Source of the DNA: Treponema sp.
Lineage (GTDB): Bacteria; Spirochaetota; Spirochaetia; Treponematales; Breznakiellaceae
Reading direction: 5' to 3'
DNA: 35,160 nt
Assembly: GCA_031257385.1 (NCBI GenBank)
Contig: JAIROT010000039.1
Location: 1-35,160, forward strand
This document shows positions 23,255-32,410 of this stretch, piece after piece (within the stretch, counting starts at the first letter, position 1; each line of letters opens with the position of its first letter). The notes below the pieces were generated by a model. It saw nothing but the letters and a program-made list of their open reading frames with translations. It ran no database searches and was not told the DNA's origin. The position numbers and the translations under genes are program-made.

Positions 23255-23806
23255 TCATCCCTGCTTTAGCTCCAGTGCAAAGATCTCAGTGTAAACCAGT
23301 ACTCCGCTGATATGTTCAGATTTCATCAGGCTTATCCGGTTTATGGGCGCCGTTATTTTTTCACGGGGCAGTATGATTGGAGCCGGATGTTTAATTTCCC
23401 GGCCAAGCGTGATGTGGGCGTTGAAAGGCCGCTTGTCAAAAACGATGCCCGCCGCAAGCAGGCCGCTGCTTAACCGGCGCCGCAGTTCCGCAAGAACGCC
23501 AAGGCCCGGATCGGTCTTTTCCGCCGCTATCCACCAGAGTTCTTTGTTACTGCGCCTGAAACAGCCGGTATGGGCAAAGTCCAGGGTAAATTTGCGAAGA
23601 GAAAGTGTCCGCTGCGCCCCGGCCATTATCGAACAGACCGCCGGGACCTGATCCTCCGGCGTCTCACCCAGGAAAACAAGAGTCAGGTGCAAATTTTCAG
23701 GCCGGGAAAAATTTCCCTTGAGAGACTGGGCGCTGATCCGGTCCCGGATTTGAACGAGACGGCTTTTTATTTCATTGTTAAAATTTACCGCAATAAAGAG
23801 CCTCAT
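23255..23806 (-). CDS. thpR: RNA 2',3'-cyclic phosphodiesterase (LigT/ThpR)
   Basis: The 183-residue enzyme belongs to the 2H phosphoesterase superfamily, which opens 2',3'-cyclic phosphates on RNA ends. Both catalytic HxTx motifs are present: HLTL (40-43) and HITL (131-134). The N-terminus MRLFIAVNF is typical. Length is normal. The gene follows the HExxH gene after 12 nt at the tail of the efflux operon. No functional link to efflux is evident, so it may simply be a passenger. The region to the convergent kinase gene (23192-23254) shows no clear terminator. Confidence 0.92.
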   Translation of the reverse strand: MRLFIAVNFNNEIKSRLVQIRDRISAQSLKGNFSRPENLHLTLVFLGETPEDQVPAVCSIMAGAQRTLSLRKFTLDFAHTGCFRRSNKELWWIAAEKTDPGLGVLAELRRRLSSGLLAAGIVFDKRPFNAHITLGREIKHPAPIILPREKITAPINRISLMKSEHISGVLVYTEIFALELKQG

Positions 23807-23818
23807 GGTATTTCATCT

Positions 23819-24619
23819 TCACTTGTTTTCCGCCAGTTCTTTCTTCACTTCCTCAAGCCGCTTCCTGAGAGTCTCGATGGTCCGTTCAAGCCTGAGTTTT
23901 TCTTTTTCCAGCCGCAGGGCGGGATCTTCTTCCCTGATTTTTGCACGGACCGCCATTTTCACCGTATCAGGACTTTTGCCTTTGATCAGCGCGGTCTCGG
24001 CGGCTTTGCGATCAGCGCTGTCACGGAGTCCCGCGAGAAAACGCATGTTGTCCGCGCCCACTTCGGGGTTCAGATCGTACTCAAAAGCCCTGATCGCCAT
24101 GTTAGCCGCCGTCCGGGGAATCCTTAAGACCCGGTCGACATAATCCTCAAAGCGTACCCCGATGGCGGCGCAGAGCTCGTGGGCCTTGAGGAGATACTTC
24201 CCCATTTCCTTTACCAGGCTGCCGTTTTCCAGGAGAAATTTTTTCCGTATGGTTTCGGTAAGCCCGCTAAGCTCCGGCTGGCCGGCGAATACGTCACGGT
24301 AGATTTTTTTGGCCTCGGCTTTTTCCAGCAGCGCGTGAAAAATCGCCCAGAATTCGGAAGTGTGGGCGCGGACCGAAAGCCTGCCGCCTTTGGAACATGC
24401 GTGCAGATGGTGGGCGTATTCGTGTATCGCCGTGTAGAGCAGCAAATTGTCCCCTGCGTCCCCCGGCTCGAAATTGCGGTTATGAATAATGATTTCCCGG
24501 CTCTCCGGTTTGTACAGACCGTTTACCTTGCCGCTTTTCTTCCCCGAATAGATGAGGGAAAACTCCATGGGCGCATCCTCCACGGCAAGCAGCTTTTCCT
24601 TTACCTGATCCTGATTCAT
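23819..24619 (-). CDS. HExxH-containing protein, possible zinc peptidase
   Basis: The 266-residue protein carries AIHEYAHHLHA, a zinc-binding HExxH motif at 66-70, preceded by a strand-rich stretch (GLYKPESREIIIHNRNF). Acidic residues near 88-95 could give a third ligand. The last 50 or so residues are a charged coiled coil (KEKLRLERTIETLRKRLEE). No signal peptide is visible, so a cytoplasmic location is likely. The arrangement recalls SprT- or minigluzincin-like metalloproteins, but I cannot place it in a family. The ATG at 24619 is chosen because GGGAGG lies about 5 nt upstream; frames from 24622 or the TTG at 24631 overlap that site. It follows the PII-like gene and precedes thpR. Confidence 0.7.
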   Translation of the reverse strand: MNQDQVKEKLLAVEDAPMEFSLIYSGKKSGKVNGLYKPESREIIIHNRNFEPGDAGDNLLLYTAIHEYAHHLHACSKGGRLSVRAHTSEFWAIFHALLEKAEAKKIYRDVFAGQPELSGLTETIRKKFLLENGSLVKEMGKYLLKAHELCAAIGVRFEDYVDRVLRIPRTAANMAIRAFEYDLNPEVGADNMRFLAGLRDSADRKAAETALIKGKSPDTVKMAVRAKIREEDPALRLEKEKLRLERTIETLRKRLEEVKKELAENK

Positions 24620-24668
24620 CATTCCTCCCAAAAACCGCGCGGCGCTTTAGCCCGCCGCGCCAGCCCGC

Positions 24669-25388
24669 CTACGGTGTTCCGCTCTCTCCCTTTACGGGGG
24701 CTGCCGCCTCTGTAACTTTTCCGCCTTTGTCTGCCGCGTCAAACTGCGCCGCAGGGCCTGCGGGCTGGGGCATCTTACTTGCGGCGCGCGCCGCCAGGCC
24801 TGCGGGACCCGCCGGCGCGGCTGCGGGCTGTGCCGCTGCGCTTGCAGGACGCTCTGCCGCACTTACGGGCTGTGCGGCGGAACCTGCGGGCCGTGCCGCC
24901 ACGCTTACGGGCTGCCCCGCCGCACTTGCGGGACGCGCCGCGCTTGCGGGCTGTCCTGCCGCACTTGCGGGACGCGCCGCAGGGCTTGCGGGCTGTACCG
25001 CCGCGCTTGCCGGACGCGCCGCGGGGCTTGCGGGCCGCTCTGCCGCACTTGCGGGCTGTGTGGCGGAACCTTCGGGCCGCCCTACCGTGCTTGCGGACCG
25101 TTCCCGTATCTCCGGCAAACTGAAGAACTTTACCCCCTCACCGGGAAACTGTTCTTTAACCTTGACCACGGCGCGTTTTATGCCCAGGGCCTCTTCCGGC
25201 TCGCACCAGATAACCAGGGAAAAATTTTCCTCAGGCCAAATCGCGTCTCCCATCCGGGGACCGGCAGACCCGACTCCCAGAACATTGGAAAACTTGGTAT
25301 AGTACTTGGCCACCTGTTCTTTGGCAAAGGCCTCAAAAATATTTTCCTCTACCGAATGGTTGGCGACTATTTCGACACGGATCATCAT
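24669..25388 (-). CDS. PG0541-type PII-like transporter-associated protein with repeat tail
   Basis: The first 95 or so residues resemble the PG0541 family of small PII-like proteins found next to RND transporters. The key stretch is YTKFSNVLGVGSAGPRMGD followed by IWPEENFSLVIWCE. From about residue 97 to 215 the chain becomes Ala/Pro/Ser-rich, built from about 14 copies of a 7-residue unit of the form (R/Q)PASAAx. Family members normally end at about 100 residues, so the tail is an addition. It has no TM or signal segment. The ATG shares four bases (ATGA) with the RND gene stop, and GGAGGG stands 6 nt upstream, so translation is coupled to the pump. Regulation or sensing of the pump is a reasonable inference. 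Confidence 0.75.
   Translation of the reverse strand: MMIRVEIVANHSVEENIFEAFAKEQVAKYYTKFSNVLGVGSAGPRMGDAIWPEENFSLVIWCEPEEALGIKRAVVKVKEQFPGEGVKFFSLPEIRERSASTVGRPEGSATQPASAAERPASPAARPASAAVQPASPAARPASAAGQPASAARPASAAGQPVSVAARPAGSAAQPVSAAERPASAAAQPAAAPAGPAGLAARAASKMPQPAGPAAQFDAADKGGKVTEAAAPVKGESGTP
24770..25098 (-). repeat. 21-nt tandem repeats encoding the 7-residue tail
   Basis: On the plus strand the period reads TTGCGGGCTGTNCNGCCGC with variants, repeated about every 21 nt. One unit is 3 nt short. The repeats lie wholly inside the coding region of the PII-like protein. Such arrays gain and lose units by slippage without a frameshift. Confidence 0.75.
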
Positions 25389-28300
25389 ATTTTTCCCTCC
25401 GGATCGGCGATCAGGGCAATTCCCGATCCCGCTATTTGATCCCGCCTGGGATTTTTCTGTTTTTTGACCCTCTTCTCTCCGGCGGCAATTCTCGCGCGGC
25501 GCTCTTCTGCTCTGGCGGCCCGCTCGTCGGAGCGTTTATTGAAAATCGCGTAAATCGTCGGCATGAGGAACAGTGTCATCAGAGTGCCAAAAGAAAGGCC
25601 GCCAAGAACGGTTTTACCGATGGGGGCCACCATTTCGGAACCTTCGCCGGGGAAGAAGGCCATGGGTACGAGGCCCAGAATCGTGGTGAGGGTGGACATC
25701 AGAATGGGGCGCAGCCGGTTCCCGGCGGCTTCAACACAGGCGTCGTGGAGGGAAAGGCCCCGCTTCCTCAATAAATTGGTATAGTCCACCAGCACGATGC
25801 CGTTGTTGACGATAACCCCCATGAGTACGAGAAGCCCCACCAGAGTCAGCGCGTTAAACACCGTTTCGGTAATCATGTAGATAATCACAATGCCGATCAC
25901 TGAAAGAGGTATGGTAAAGATGATGATAAAGGGATCACGGAAGGATTCAAAGAGGCTTGCCATAACCCCGAAGACGAGGAAGATCGCCACCGCCATAATG
26001 AGGGCGAAGCGGCTCATCATCTTCACCATTTCCGCGTTGTCGCCGCCGTACTCAATGATAAGATCGTCTTCGGCGGGAATCTCCGCCGTTATCAGGGTAC
26101 GGACTTTATCCTCCAGCAGATTCAATTTGGTGCCCGGCACCGCGCCGGCGGTAACCGTGATCACCCGGCCCTGGTTTTCACGGCTTATGGTCATGGGGCC
26201 GGTTCCTTCCTGGTAGGACGCGAAACTGGAAAGGGGCACCCGGCCCGCCACCTGGCTGTTGACAAAAATATGATCCAGCGCGGGACGGGTACTGCGGTCC
26301 GCTTCGGCCAGGATCAGCACTACGTCGTAATCGTGGCCCCCCGATTTATACCGTGTCGCCGTAATGCCGTCTACCGCGGCCTTTATCTCGTTCCCTACGG
26401 TGTAGGTGTTCAGACCCAGAGCGTACATCTTTTCCCGGTCAATCAAAATTTCAATCTGGGGAAGCCCGTCCTTCAGGTCAATCTGGGGCTCGGTGATTTC
26501 GGGGAGCTTTTCTTTCAGGAGAGCGGCAATTTTTTCCGCTGTGGCCTTGCCTTTCACGAGGTCGTCGGTGCGGAGGGTAATCTCCACGGGATTTCCGCTG
26601 CCCATTCCCATGCCGCCGCCGCCAAAGTTAATCGAAACTCCGGGGAACTCGTTAAAGTGGGAACGCATTTTTGCCTTGATATCGTCGGCGCTCATAATAC
26701 GTTCCGAATATTTGGGCAGGTTGATACGCACCGAACCCTGGTTGCTGCCGCCCCCCGTACCCATCATGCCGCCGCCGCCCGCGTTCAGGGTTATCCGCTC
26801 ATAGCCCTCCATGGGCACTTCCCGCTTGACCAGCGCCTCTATCTGCCGCAGGGTCGCCTCGGTTTCCGGCAGGGGCGTCCCCATGGGCAGAGTCGCGTTA
26901 ATGGACACATTGTCCGCTTCCTGCTGGGGTATGAACACCCATCCTATCACGGGAATCATAAAGAGGCTCCCTGCAAAAAGAACCAGCATTACCAGGATGA
27001 CAATGAGTTTATGCTTGAGAACTTTATCAACCGCCCAGCGGTAGGCGTTGTCAAGGCCGGCAAAAAATTTTTCAAAAACCGAGTCGCACTTCGCCAGGCC
27101 TCCCCGCAGGGGTTTCTGTTTTCGCGTAACCAGGGGGAGGTAGTGGCTTGAAAGAACCGGTACCAGGAAAATAGCGGTGATCAGCGAAATGGTCAGGGAT
27201 ATAACCACGGTGAAGGCAAGACCGGAAAACATTTCACCCGCCATTTCCAGCAGGCCCTGAAAGGCAACCATGGGGGCGAATACGCAGATCGTAGTAAGGG
27301 TGGACGCCACAATGGCAACGATCATCTCCTGGGTACCCAGCACCGATGCGGTGGACAGCTTGGCCCCCTTTTCCCGGTAATGGTAAATATTTTCCAGTAT
27401 GACAATCGAATTATCCACCAGCATCCCTATGCCCAGCACAAGGCCCGCCATGGTCATCATGTTGAGGGTAAGGCCGGCGAAGTACATCAGCATCATGGTC
27501 GCTACGATGGAGACCGGGATACTGATGCCGATGATCAGGGTCGGCTTAAAGGAACGGAGGAAGATGAAGAGAATCACCACCGCGAGGAAGGCCCCGGAAA
27601 TGGCGGTAGAAGTAACCTGGTTCAGGGAATTCTCGATCTGATCGGTGGTGTTAAACAATTCGGTAATTTTGATGTCCTGGGGAAGCTCCCGTGTCATACG
27701 GATTAACCTGGCCCGCAGGTCTTTGGCGGTCTGTACCGAATTCTTGCCGCTCTGCTTCTGCACCTGCATCATCACCGCGGACTGGCCGTTGACAAAAACC
27801 GTGCTGGTCTCGTCCCTGTAACCCTCAAATACATCCGCCAGATCCCGAAGGTACACGCTGCGGGGCATCTCCACCTCTCCTCCCACGAGCCCGCCGCCCT
27901 TATAGGAAATGACGGTATTTTTAATCTGATCGATGGATTCATACTCGCCCATGGTGGTAAGCAAATATGAAAGCCCCCCTTCGGTGATGGTTCCCGCGGC
28001 GACCTGCATATTCTGGGACGCCAGCATCTGCTGAATCTGCGTCACCGTCAGGCCGTAGGCCTCAAGCCGCGACTGGGGTATCTCCACCCGGATAATTTTT
28101 TCCCGCCCGCCGTTGACGCTGGCGGTGGCGACGCCGGGGGTCTGTTCCATGCGGGGGATAATCGTATCCTCGGTAATTTCCCGCAGTTCTTCGGGAGACC
28201 GGTTTCCCGTAACCATGAGTCCCATGATGGGAATCATGGAGGGGTCAAATTTAAAAATCAGCGGCGTGTCGGCCCCGGTGGGCATATAGTTCCGCACCCG

Positions 28301-28639
28301 TTCCAGGGAATCCCGGACCGAATTGCTGGCGTCCGCCAGATCCGTCCCATAGGTAAATTCCATGATCACCATGCTTGATCCCTTGGAGGATGTGGAAGTT
28401 ACGCTTTCAAGACTCGAAACGCTGGAAAGGGCCGCTTCCAGAATGCGCGTAACGGAACGCTCCACTTCCTCAGGCCCCGCCCCGCTATAGCTGGTATACA
28501 CCACCAGATAGGGGGGATTGATCTCCGGCATCAGATCGATGGGAAGGTTCAGCATGGCAAAAATCCCCAGCCCGATGAGGAGCAGGAAAATAACAAATAT
28601 CGTAGTAGGCCGCGAAACGGCGGTTTTGGCAAAACTCAT
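25385..28639 (-). CDS. RND-family efflux pump permease (HAE1/AcrB type)
   Basis: The 1084-residue inner-membrane pump has the RND layout: TM1 (FVIFLLLIGLGIFAMLNLPI), a large periplasmic loop, TM2-6, a second loop, and TM7-12. TM4 holds GIGMLVDNSIVILENI with the key Asp of the proton relay. The second Asp of AcrB is Asn here, as in many non-proteobacterial members. The start of loop 1 (VVYTSYSGAGPEEVERSV) is typical. The tail after TM12 is long and basic (about 45 residues). AAGGAGG lies 9 nt before the ATG. The gene follows the membrane-fusion gene by 20 nt and overlaps the PII-like gene. It should export drugs, detergents or similar compounds with its two neighbours. Confidence 0.95.
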   Translation of the reverse strand: MSFAKTAVSRPTTIFVIFLLLIGLGIFAMLNLPIDLMPEINPPYLVVYTSYSGAGPEEVERSVTRILEAALSSVSSLESVTSTSSKGSSMVIMEFTYGTDLADASNSVRDSLERVRNYMPTGADTPLIFKFDPSMIPIMGLMVTGNRSPEELREITEDTIIPRMEQTPGVATASVNGGREKIIRVEIPQSRLEAYGLTVTQIQQMLASQNMQVAAGTITEGGLSYLLTTMGEYESIDQIKNTVISYKGGGLVGGEVEMPRSVYLRDLADVFEGYRDETSTVFVNGQSAVMMQVQKQSGKNSVQTAKDLRARLIRMTRELPQDIKITELFNTTDQIENSLNQVTSTAISGAFLAVVILFIFLRSFKPTLIIGISIPVSIVATMMLMYFAGLTLNMMTMAGLVLGIGMLVDNSIVILENIYHYREKGAKLSTASVLGTQEMIVAIVASTLTTICVFAPMVAFQGLLEMAGEMFSGLAFTVVISLTISLITAIFLVPVLSSHYLPLVTRKQKPLRGGLAKCDSVFEKFFAGLDNAYRWAVDKVLKHKLIVILVMLVLFAGSLFMIPVIGWVFIPQQEADNVSINATLPMGTPLPETEATLRQIEALVKREVPMEGYERITLNAGGGGMMGTGGGSNQGSVRINLPKYSERIMSADDIKAKMRSHFNEFPGVSINFGGGGMGMGSGNPVEITLRTDDLVKGKATAEKIAALLKEKLPEITEPQIDLKDGLPQIEILIDREKMYALGLNTYTVGNEIKAAVDGITATRYKSGGHDYDVVLILAEADRSTRPALDHIFVNSQVAGRVPLSSFASYQEGTGPMTISRENQGRVITVTAGAVPGTKLNLLEDKVRTLITAEIPAEDDLIIEYGGDNAEMVKMMSRFALIMAVAIFLVFGVMASLFESFRDPFIIIFTIPLSVIGIVIIYMITETVFNALTLVGLLVLMGVIVNNGIVLVDYTNLLRKRGLSLHDACVEAAGNRLRPILMSTLTTILGLVPMAFFPGEGSEMVAPIGKTVLGGLSFGTLMTLFLMPTIYAIFNKRSDERAARAEERRARIAAGEKRVKKQKNPRRDQIAGSGIALIADPEGKI

Positions 28640-28659
28640 GACGAGATACCTCCTTAAGG

Positions 28660-29649
28660 TTACTCGGCGTTCAGGGGATTTACCTGATCGATGATATTGA
28701 CCCTGGCCCCGTCTTCAAGCAGGGTCTGGCCCCGGATAATGACCTCGTCGTTAGGCGAAAGTCCCTGTTGTACTTCCAGTGCGCCGTCAATAAGTATGCC
28801 CGGTACTATCACTTTTTTCCGGGCTACGGGCCCCGCCGGATTGGACCTGTCGACAATGAAAACATACTGCTCCCCGAAACGGTTGATCAAGGCCGAAGAG
28901 GGTATCTTCACAATGTTTTCTTTCCGCTCGGTGATGATCCGCACCTTGGCGAACATCCCCGCCTTGAGTTTTGAGCCTGCGTTATTCACGTTGATCCGTA
29001 CTTCCATGGTCCTGGAAGCGGGATCCACCGTAGGGGCCAGCTCGCTGACGCTGCCCTGAAAAACTTCGCCGGGCCAGGCGTCCAGGCTAATCTCGCAGGG
29101 CAGGTTCATCGCCATTTTTGAAATAAAACGCTCCGCTACATAGAGCCTTATTTCCAAAGCTCCGCCGCCTGATATCCGGGCCAGCGGTACGGACTGACTG
29201 ATCGTCATCCCCACCTGGGCGGGCAGGGCCACCACGGTCCCGCTGATCGGGGCGGTGGCGACGCTGACACGGTAGGTCATGCCGGGACGGGAGGGGTCTA
29301 CCGCCGCGACGGCCGCTCCCCTGTTCACCCACTGCCCCACGCTTACATACACACGGGTTATCTTGCCCGCCGCTTCGGAATAGGTGTCCACAGTGGAACC
29401 GGCGACAATGTCACCGGAAAGGGCGATGTAGTCCTGTATCTGGCCCTGTACGGCGGCGGTGGTATTCACCGCGAAAACCAGCGCTTCCTGGGGGGCGGAA
29501 GGGCCGCCCTGAGCGGCGGGCCGGATTCTATTGTACGTCTCTTTTATCCGCTCGCAGCCGGGAAAGGCCAAGAGCGAAAAAACAGCAAAAACCGCGGCTC
29601 CTGCAGCAAGGCGGCGTTTTATATTATGAGGTGAAAATTCAGTTTTCAT
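28660..29649 (-). CDS. RND efflux membrane-fusion protein (lipoprotein)
   Basis: The 329-residue periplasmic adaptor links the RND pump to the outer-membrane channel. Its signal peptide ends in LLAFPGC (Cys32 or near), a relaxed lipobox suited to a spirochaetal lipoprotein. A lipoyl-like half (IDTYSEAAGKITRVYVSVGQ region) and SGTVVALPAQVGMTIS follow. Next come the beta-barrel (CEISLDAWPGEVFQGSVSE) and the membrane-proximal domain (VQQGLSPNDEVIIRGQTLL). The helical hairpin is very short, as in many family members. The ATG at 29649 shares one base with the TolC gene stop, and GGGAG lies 6 nt upstream. Confidence 0.9.
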   Translation of the reverse strand: MKTEFSPHNIKRRLAAGAAVFAVFSLLAFPGCERIKETYNRIRPAAQGGPSAPQEALVFAVNTTAAVQGQIQDYIALSGDIVAGSTVDTYSEAAGKITRVYVSVGQWVNRGAAVAAVDPSRPGMTYRVSVATAPISGTVVALPAQVGMTISQSVPLARISGGGALEIRLYVAERFISKMAMNLPCEISLDAWPGEVFQGSVSELAPTVDPASRTMEVRINVNNAGSKLKAGMFAKVRIITERKENIVKIPSSALINRFGEQYVFIVDRSNPAGPVARKKVIVPGILIDGALEVQQGLSPNDEVIIRGQTLLEDGARVNIIDQVNPLNAE

Positions 29650-31058
29650 CAATTACTCCCGGAACTGAGCGTCCCAAAAGGGACCCCGATGGAATATTCA
29701 AGGTCGATAAGACCGTTAAGGTAGTTGAACTGTTGTTCCAGCATCTGAGTGCGGGCCTGTCTGAGGGAAAGTTCCGCGTTTTGCACCTCAAGCAGATCCT
29801 GCAGGCCCGCCCGGTAGGCCTGTTCGGTCAGCCGGTATGTCCGTTCCGCCAGATTTACCGTCTGCTCCTGGGCTTCCGCGGTGGTTCTGGTTTGTTCCAG
29901 CGAAAGCACCGTATTGTAAATCTCAATCTCGGTCCCCCGTACCGCCTGGGCAAGACCGATACTGGCAATCCTGATTTGATCGTCCATATCCTTAATGGCC
30001 TGAAACTCCGTACCGAAAGGGAACAGGCTGTGCAGTCTTAATCCAAACGCGATGGTGAAAGAACCGGAGTCCTGCCAATCATCAGGGTCACCCCAGCTAT
30101 CCTTCCAGGGATCCTTGGTAAAGACCGGAGTGGTGTTCCAGCTTAAAGACAGGGTCGGCGTCAATCCGTAAATCAGCGATTTCCGGGCGCTCTGGGCCAC
30201 CTGGATACTCTGTTTGAGTTCCTGGATGTCCGGCTTTCCCGACGCGGCTTTCGAGATCAGATCCGCCATATTCATAGTTGAAAAAGCCGGCGCATCCTCA
30301 ATGGGTATCAATTCAAACCGGGTATCGTAGGGCAGCCCCAAATCCATTGCAAAGCGGGCCATAACGAGTTTGAGTTGGTTTTCAGTCCGGTCGATGCTGG
30401 GCTTCATGTTTTCCATGTTTACCTGCGCCTGGAGCAGGGTAAGTTCGGGGGCCAGCCCCGCGTTGTAATTCGCCTGGGCCATTTGCACCCGCCGCCCGGC
30501 GGCGTCAAAATTTTCCCGGAGCAGGTCGATGTTCTCTTTTAAGAGGAGCATATTGTAATAGCTTTTCCGCACATCCCGCTCAATCTGGGCCTTGGCCTTC
30601 TCGTAACTGATCAGCCCCCCCTCATAATCCAGCCTGAGCCGATTCATGTTTTCAAACATCGCGGCGCTGATACTGAGGGACATCTGAATCGAAGCGCCTA
30701 TATGCCATTGGGGCAGGTCTCGCGTGACAGAAATAGGCGCGCCTGTGAGGGGATCAAGGCCTACGGTGGCGGTGACACTGGTCTTCTTATTATCTAAAAT
30801 CAGACTGCTCCCCAGGGTCACATTGGGGACAAACTGATTCCACGAAAAATCCGAGGCCCGCTTTTTGGTACCCGAACTGACCCGCGCCGATTCCAGGCTT
30901 AGGTTGTTTTTTATTGCCAGCGAAACCGCCTCATCCGGGCTCAGCCGCATCGACACGGACTGCGCCGGCAGAGCGGAAACGCACAAAACACCCAGCAACA
31001 CCATCAACACCGGCGGCAAACCCTTATGTCTGCCGGCATTCCGTTTTTTGAAGTTCAT
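29649..31058 (-). CDS. TolC-family outer-membrane efflux protein
   Basis: The 469-residue protein has a signal peptide (MNFKKRNAGRHKGLPPV then a hydrophobic run ending ALPAQS). Two copies of the outer-membrane-efflux repeat follow, with long amphipathic helices such as RDVRKSYYNMLLLKENIDLL and ELSLRQARTQMLEQQFNYLN. It starts with the usual LSPDEAVSLAIKNNLSLESA. It forms the exit duct for the RND system. The ATG at 31058 has AAGGAG 5 nt upstream and gives the signal peptide at the right place. The frame extends to 31112, but without start signals. It is the first structural gene of the efflux operon. Confidence 0.9.
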   Translation of the reverse strand: MNFKKRNAGRHKGLPPVLMVLLGVLCVSALPAQSVSMRLSPDEAVSLAIKNNLSLESARVSSGTKKRASDFSWNQFVPNVTLGSSLILDNKKTSVTATVGLDPLTGAPISVTRDLPQWHIGASIQMSLSISAAMFENMNRLRLDYEGGLISYEKAKAQIERDVRKSYYNMLLLKENIDLLRENFDAAGRRVQMAQANYNAGLAPELTLLQAQVNMENMKPSIDRTENQLKLVMARFAMDLGLPYDTRFELIPIEDAPAFSTMNMADLISKAASGKPDIQELKQSIQVAQSARKSLIYGLTPTLSLSWNTTPVFTKDPWKDSWGDPDDWQDSGSFTIAFGLRLHSLFPFGTEFQAIKDMDDQIRIASIGLAQAVRGTEIEIYNTVLSLEQTRTTAEAQEQTVNLAERTYRLTEQAYRAGLQDLLEVQNAELSLRQARTQMLEQQFNYLNGLIDLEYSIGVPFGTLSSGSN

Positions 31059-31161
31059 AACGACTCCTTCTTCAGGCCCGCCAGAGCGCGACCTATAATC
31101 CACAGGCGGCACTTACATTCGCTCCGCCTTATATTGCGATTACTAAAAGAATAGCTTTTTT

Positions 31162-32385
31162 TCAACATTTTTTAAACCCTTCAAGCCCCATGGTTACAAA
31201 GCGGTACAAGGTCCTGATATCGCTGTTCCGCACATTTCCCAAAGAGCGCCCTTTGTCCCGCCGCATCAATATACTGACGAGAAGAAACAGTATCCAGTGG
31301 GACACCTGCCGCTTTCCCTCCCCGCATTCGGGATTTTCCCCTCCCGGCAGCGTACCGATAGCAACATCTTTAAAAACACTGAAAAAGTCCGATTGCTTCT
31401 TTTCGTGCCTGCCCAGGTCCAGCCTTCGGGTACGAATCCAGTCCACTGCAACGAGGATTTCGGGCCTCGATCGGAGGTACACGGCAATAGAAAAAATCCC
31501 CAAATAGAGCTGTTCCTGCGGCACGGCGGAGAGGGCTATCCCCTGCCGGGCAAAGGCGATAATCCGTCTGAATTCGGTCATAAAAAGCTGGCGCAGCATA
31601 TCCTGCTTGTTTTTGAAGTGCCCGTAAAGGCTGCTCTTGGAAAGCCCCGAACGGCGGGCTACCATGTCCATTGACGCTTTCCAGGGGCCGGCCTCGGCCA
31701 CCGCTTCGGCCACCGCCCTAAGCAGCGGATCATCCTCCCCGTTTTGCGCCATCCCGGTCACGCGGTTTTCCAGTTTCCCGTAATCCAGGCCGTCTATCGC
31801 TTCTCCGCCCTGACCGAGGCCGCTCATTATTATTTCACTTACCAAGGCGATTACTTTTTGAATATCCTCCTCGGAGGGAGGGGCGCCGGAGTATTGGGCG
31901 ATTTTATGAAAATCCGCCATAAAAAAAGCCAAAGTGGCGAACAGCAACTGCAGCAACAGGGGTTCCGTGGCGTATTCCGCTTTTACCACATGCTGGAACA
32001 GCCCCATATCCACGCCCCGGCTTCTGAGATGCTCTTTGGAGCTAAAGTCATCCGTATCCCGGCCGTACACATTCATCAGGAAAAAAATCATGGCTTCGGC
32101 GTTCCGGGCGTAAAACTCAGCGACAGTCCGGAGTATGATGGAGACGCCTCTGTTCCAGTCCCTGCTTTGCGCGGCCCGCTCATAGTCCGCCCGGATAAAA
32201 TCGGCAAGATCATCAAAAAAACGCGCGATCATGGCGTCCATCAGGACCTGTTTGCTCAAAAAATGGCGGTACAGGGCGGGCTTACTTACCTTCAATTCCC
32301 CGGCAAGACGGCTGAGACTGGTATCCTGGTATAAAGAGCGGCCCCATACCTTGAAGGCCGCCCGCACAATTTCTGTCTTCGTCAT
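31162..32385 (-). CDS. Tandem-TetR regulator (two DNA-binding domains in one chain)
   Basis: The 407-residue protein is about twice normal TetR length. The first helix-turn-helix is at about 22-42 (TSLSRLAGELKVSKPALYRH), with a helical ligand-type domain to about 195. The second is at about 238-258 (VARRSGLSKSSLYGHFKNKQ), followed by another helical domain. Both keep the TetR Y-x-HF turn. Such a chain could bind both halves of an operator as a monomer, which is inference. It lies 103 nt upstream of the TolC/MFP/RND genes on the same strand, so it is probably their regulator. A palindrome at 32387-32406 overlaps its own transcription start, suggesting autorepression. No Shine-Dalgarno is seen. 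Confidence 0.88.
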   Translation of the reverse strand: MTKTEIVRAAFKVWGRSLYQDTSLSRLAGELKVSKPALYRHFLSKQVLMDAMIARFFDDLADFIRADYERAAQSRDWNRGVSIILRTVAEFYARNAEAMIFFLMNVYGRDTDDFSSKEHLRSRGVDMGLFQHVVKAEYATEPLLLQLLFATLAFFMADFHKIAQYSGAPPSEEDIQKVIALVSEIIMSGLGQGGEAIDGLDYGKLENRVTGMAQNGEDDPLLRAVAEAVAEAGPWKASMDMVARRSGLSKSSLYGHFKNKQDMLRQLFMTEFRRIIAFARQGIALSAVPQEQLYLGIFSIAVYLRSRPEILVAVDWIRTRRLDLGRHEKKQSDFFSVFKDVAIGTLPGGENPECGEGKRQVSHWILFLLVSILMRRDKGRSLGNVRNSDIRTLYRFVTMGLEGFKKC

Positions 32386-32386
32386 A

Positions 32387-32406
32387 GTTAACGACCGGTC
32401 GGTAAC
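32387..32406. promoter_or_regulatory. TetR-type operator overlapping the regulator's start region
   Basis: GTTAACGACCGGTCGGTAAC is palindromic at 18 of 20 positions around the centre GACCGGTC. It lies between the -10 box and the start codon of the double-TetR gene, the classic place for autorepression. I see no second copy of GACCGGTC upstream of the efflux genes. Confidence 0.7.
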
Positions 32407-32410
32407 TTAA

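Noticed and set aside
24770-25098. Regular 21-nt repeats that could be taken for a CRISPR-like array
   Set aside because: There are no unique spacers, the period is a multiple of three inside a coding frame, and no cas genes are present.
24727-25302. Ala/Gly-rich frame on the plus strand over the repeat region
   Set aside because: It is the antisense reading of the 21-nt repeats in the PII-like gene. The minus frame has a recognisable N-terminal domain and a coupled start.
26270-27151. 293-codon plus-strand frame
   Set aside because: It is antisense to the RND pump gene and has no family features.
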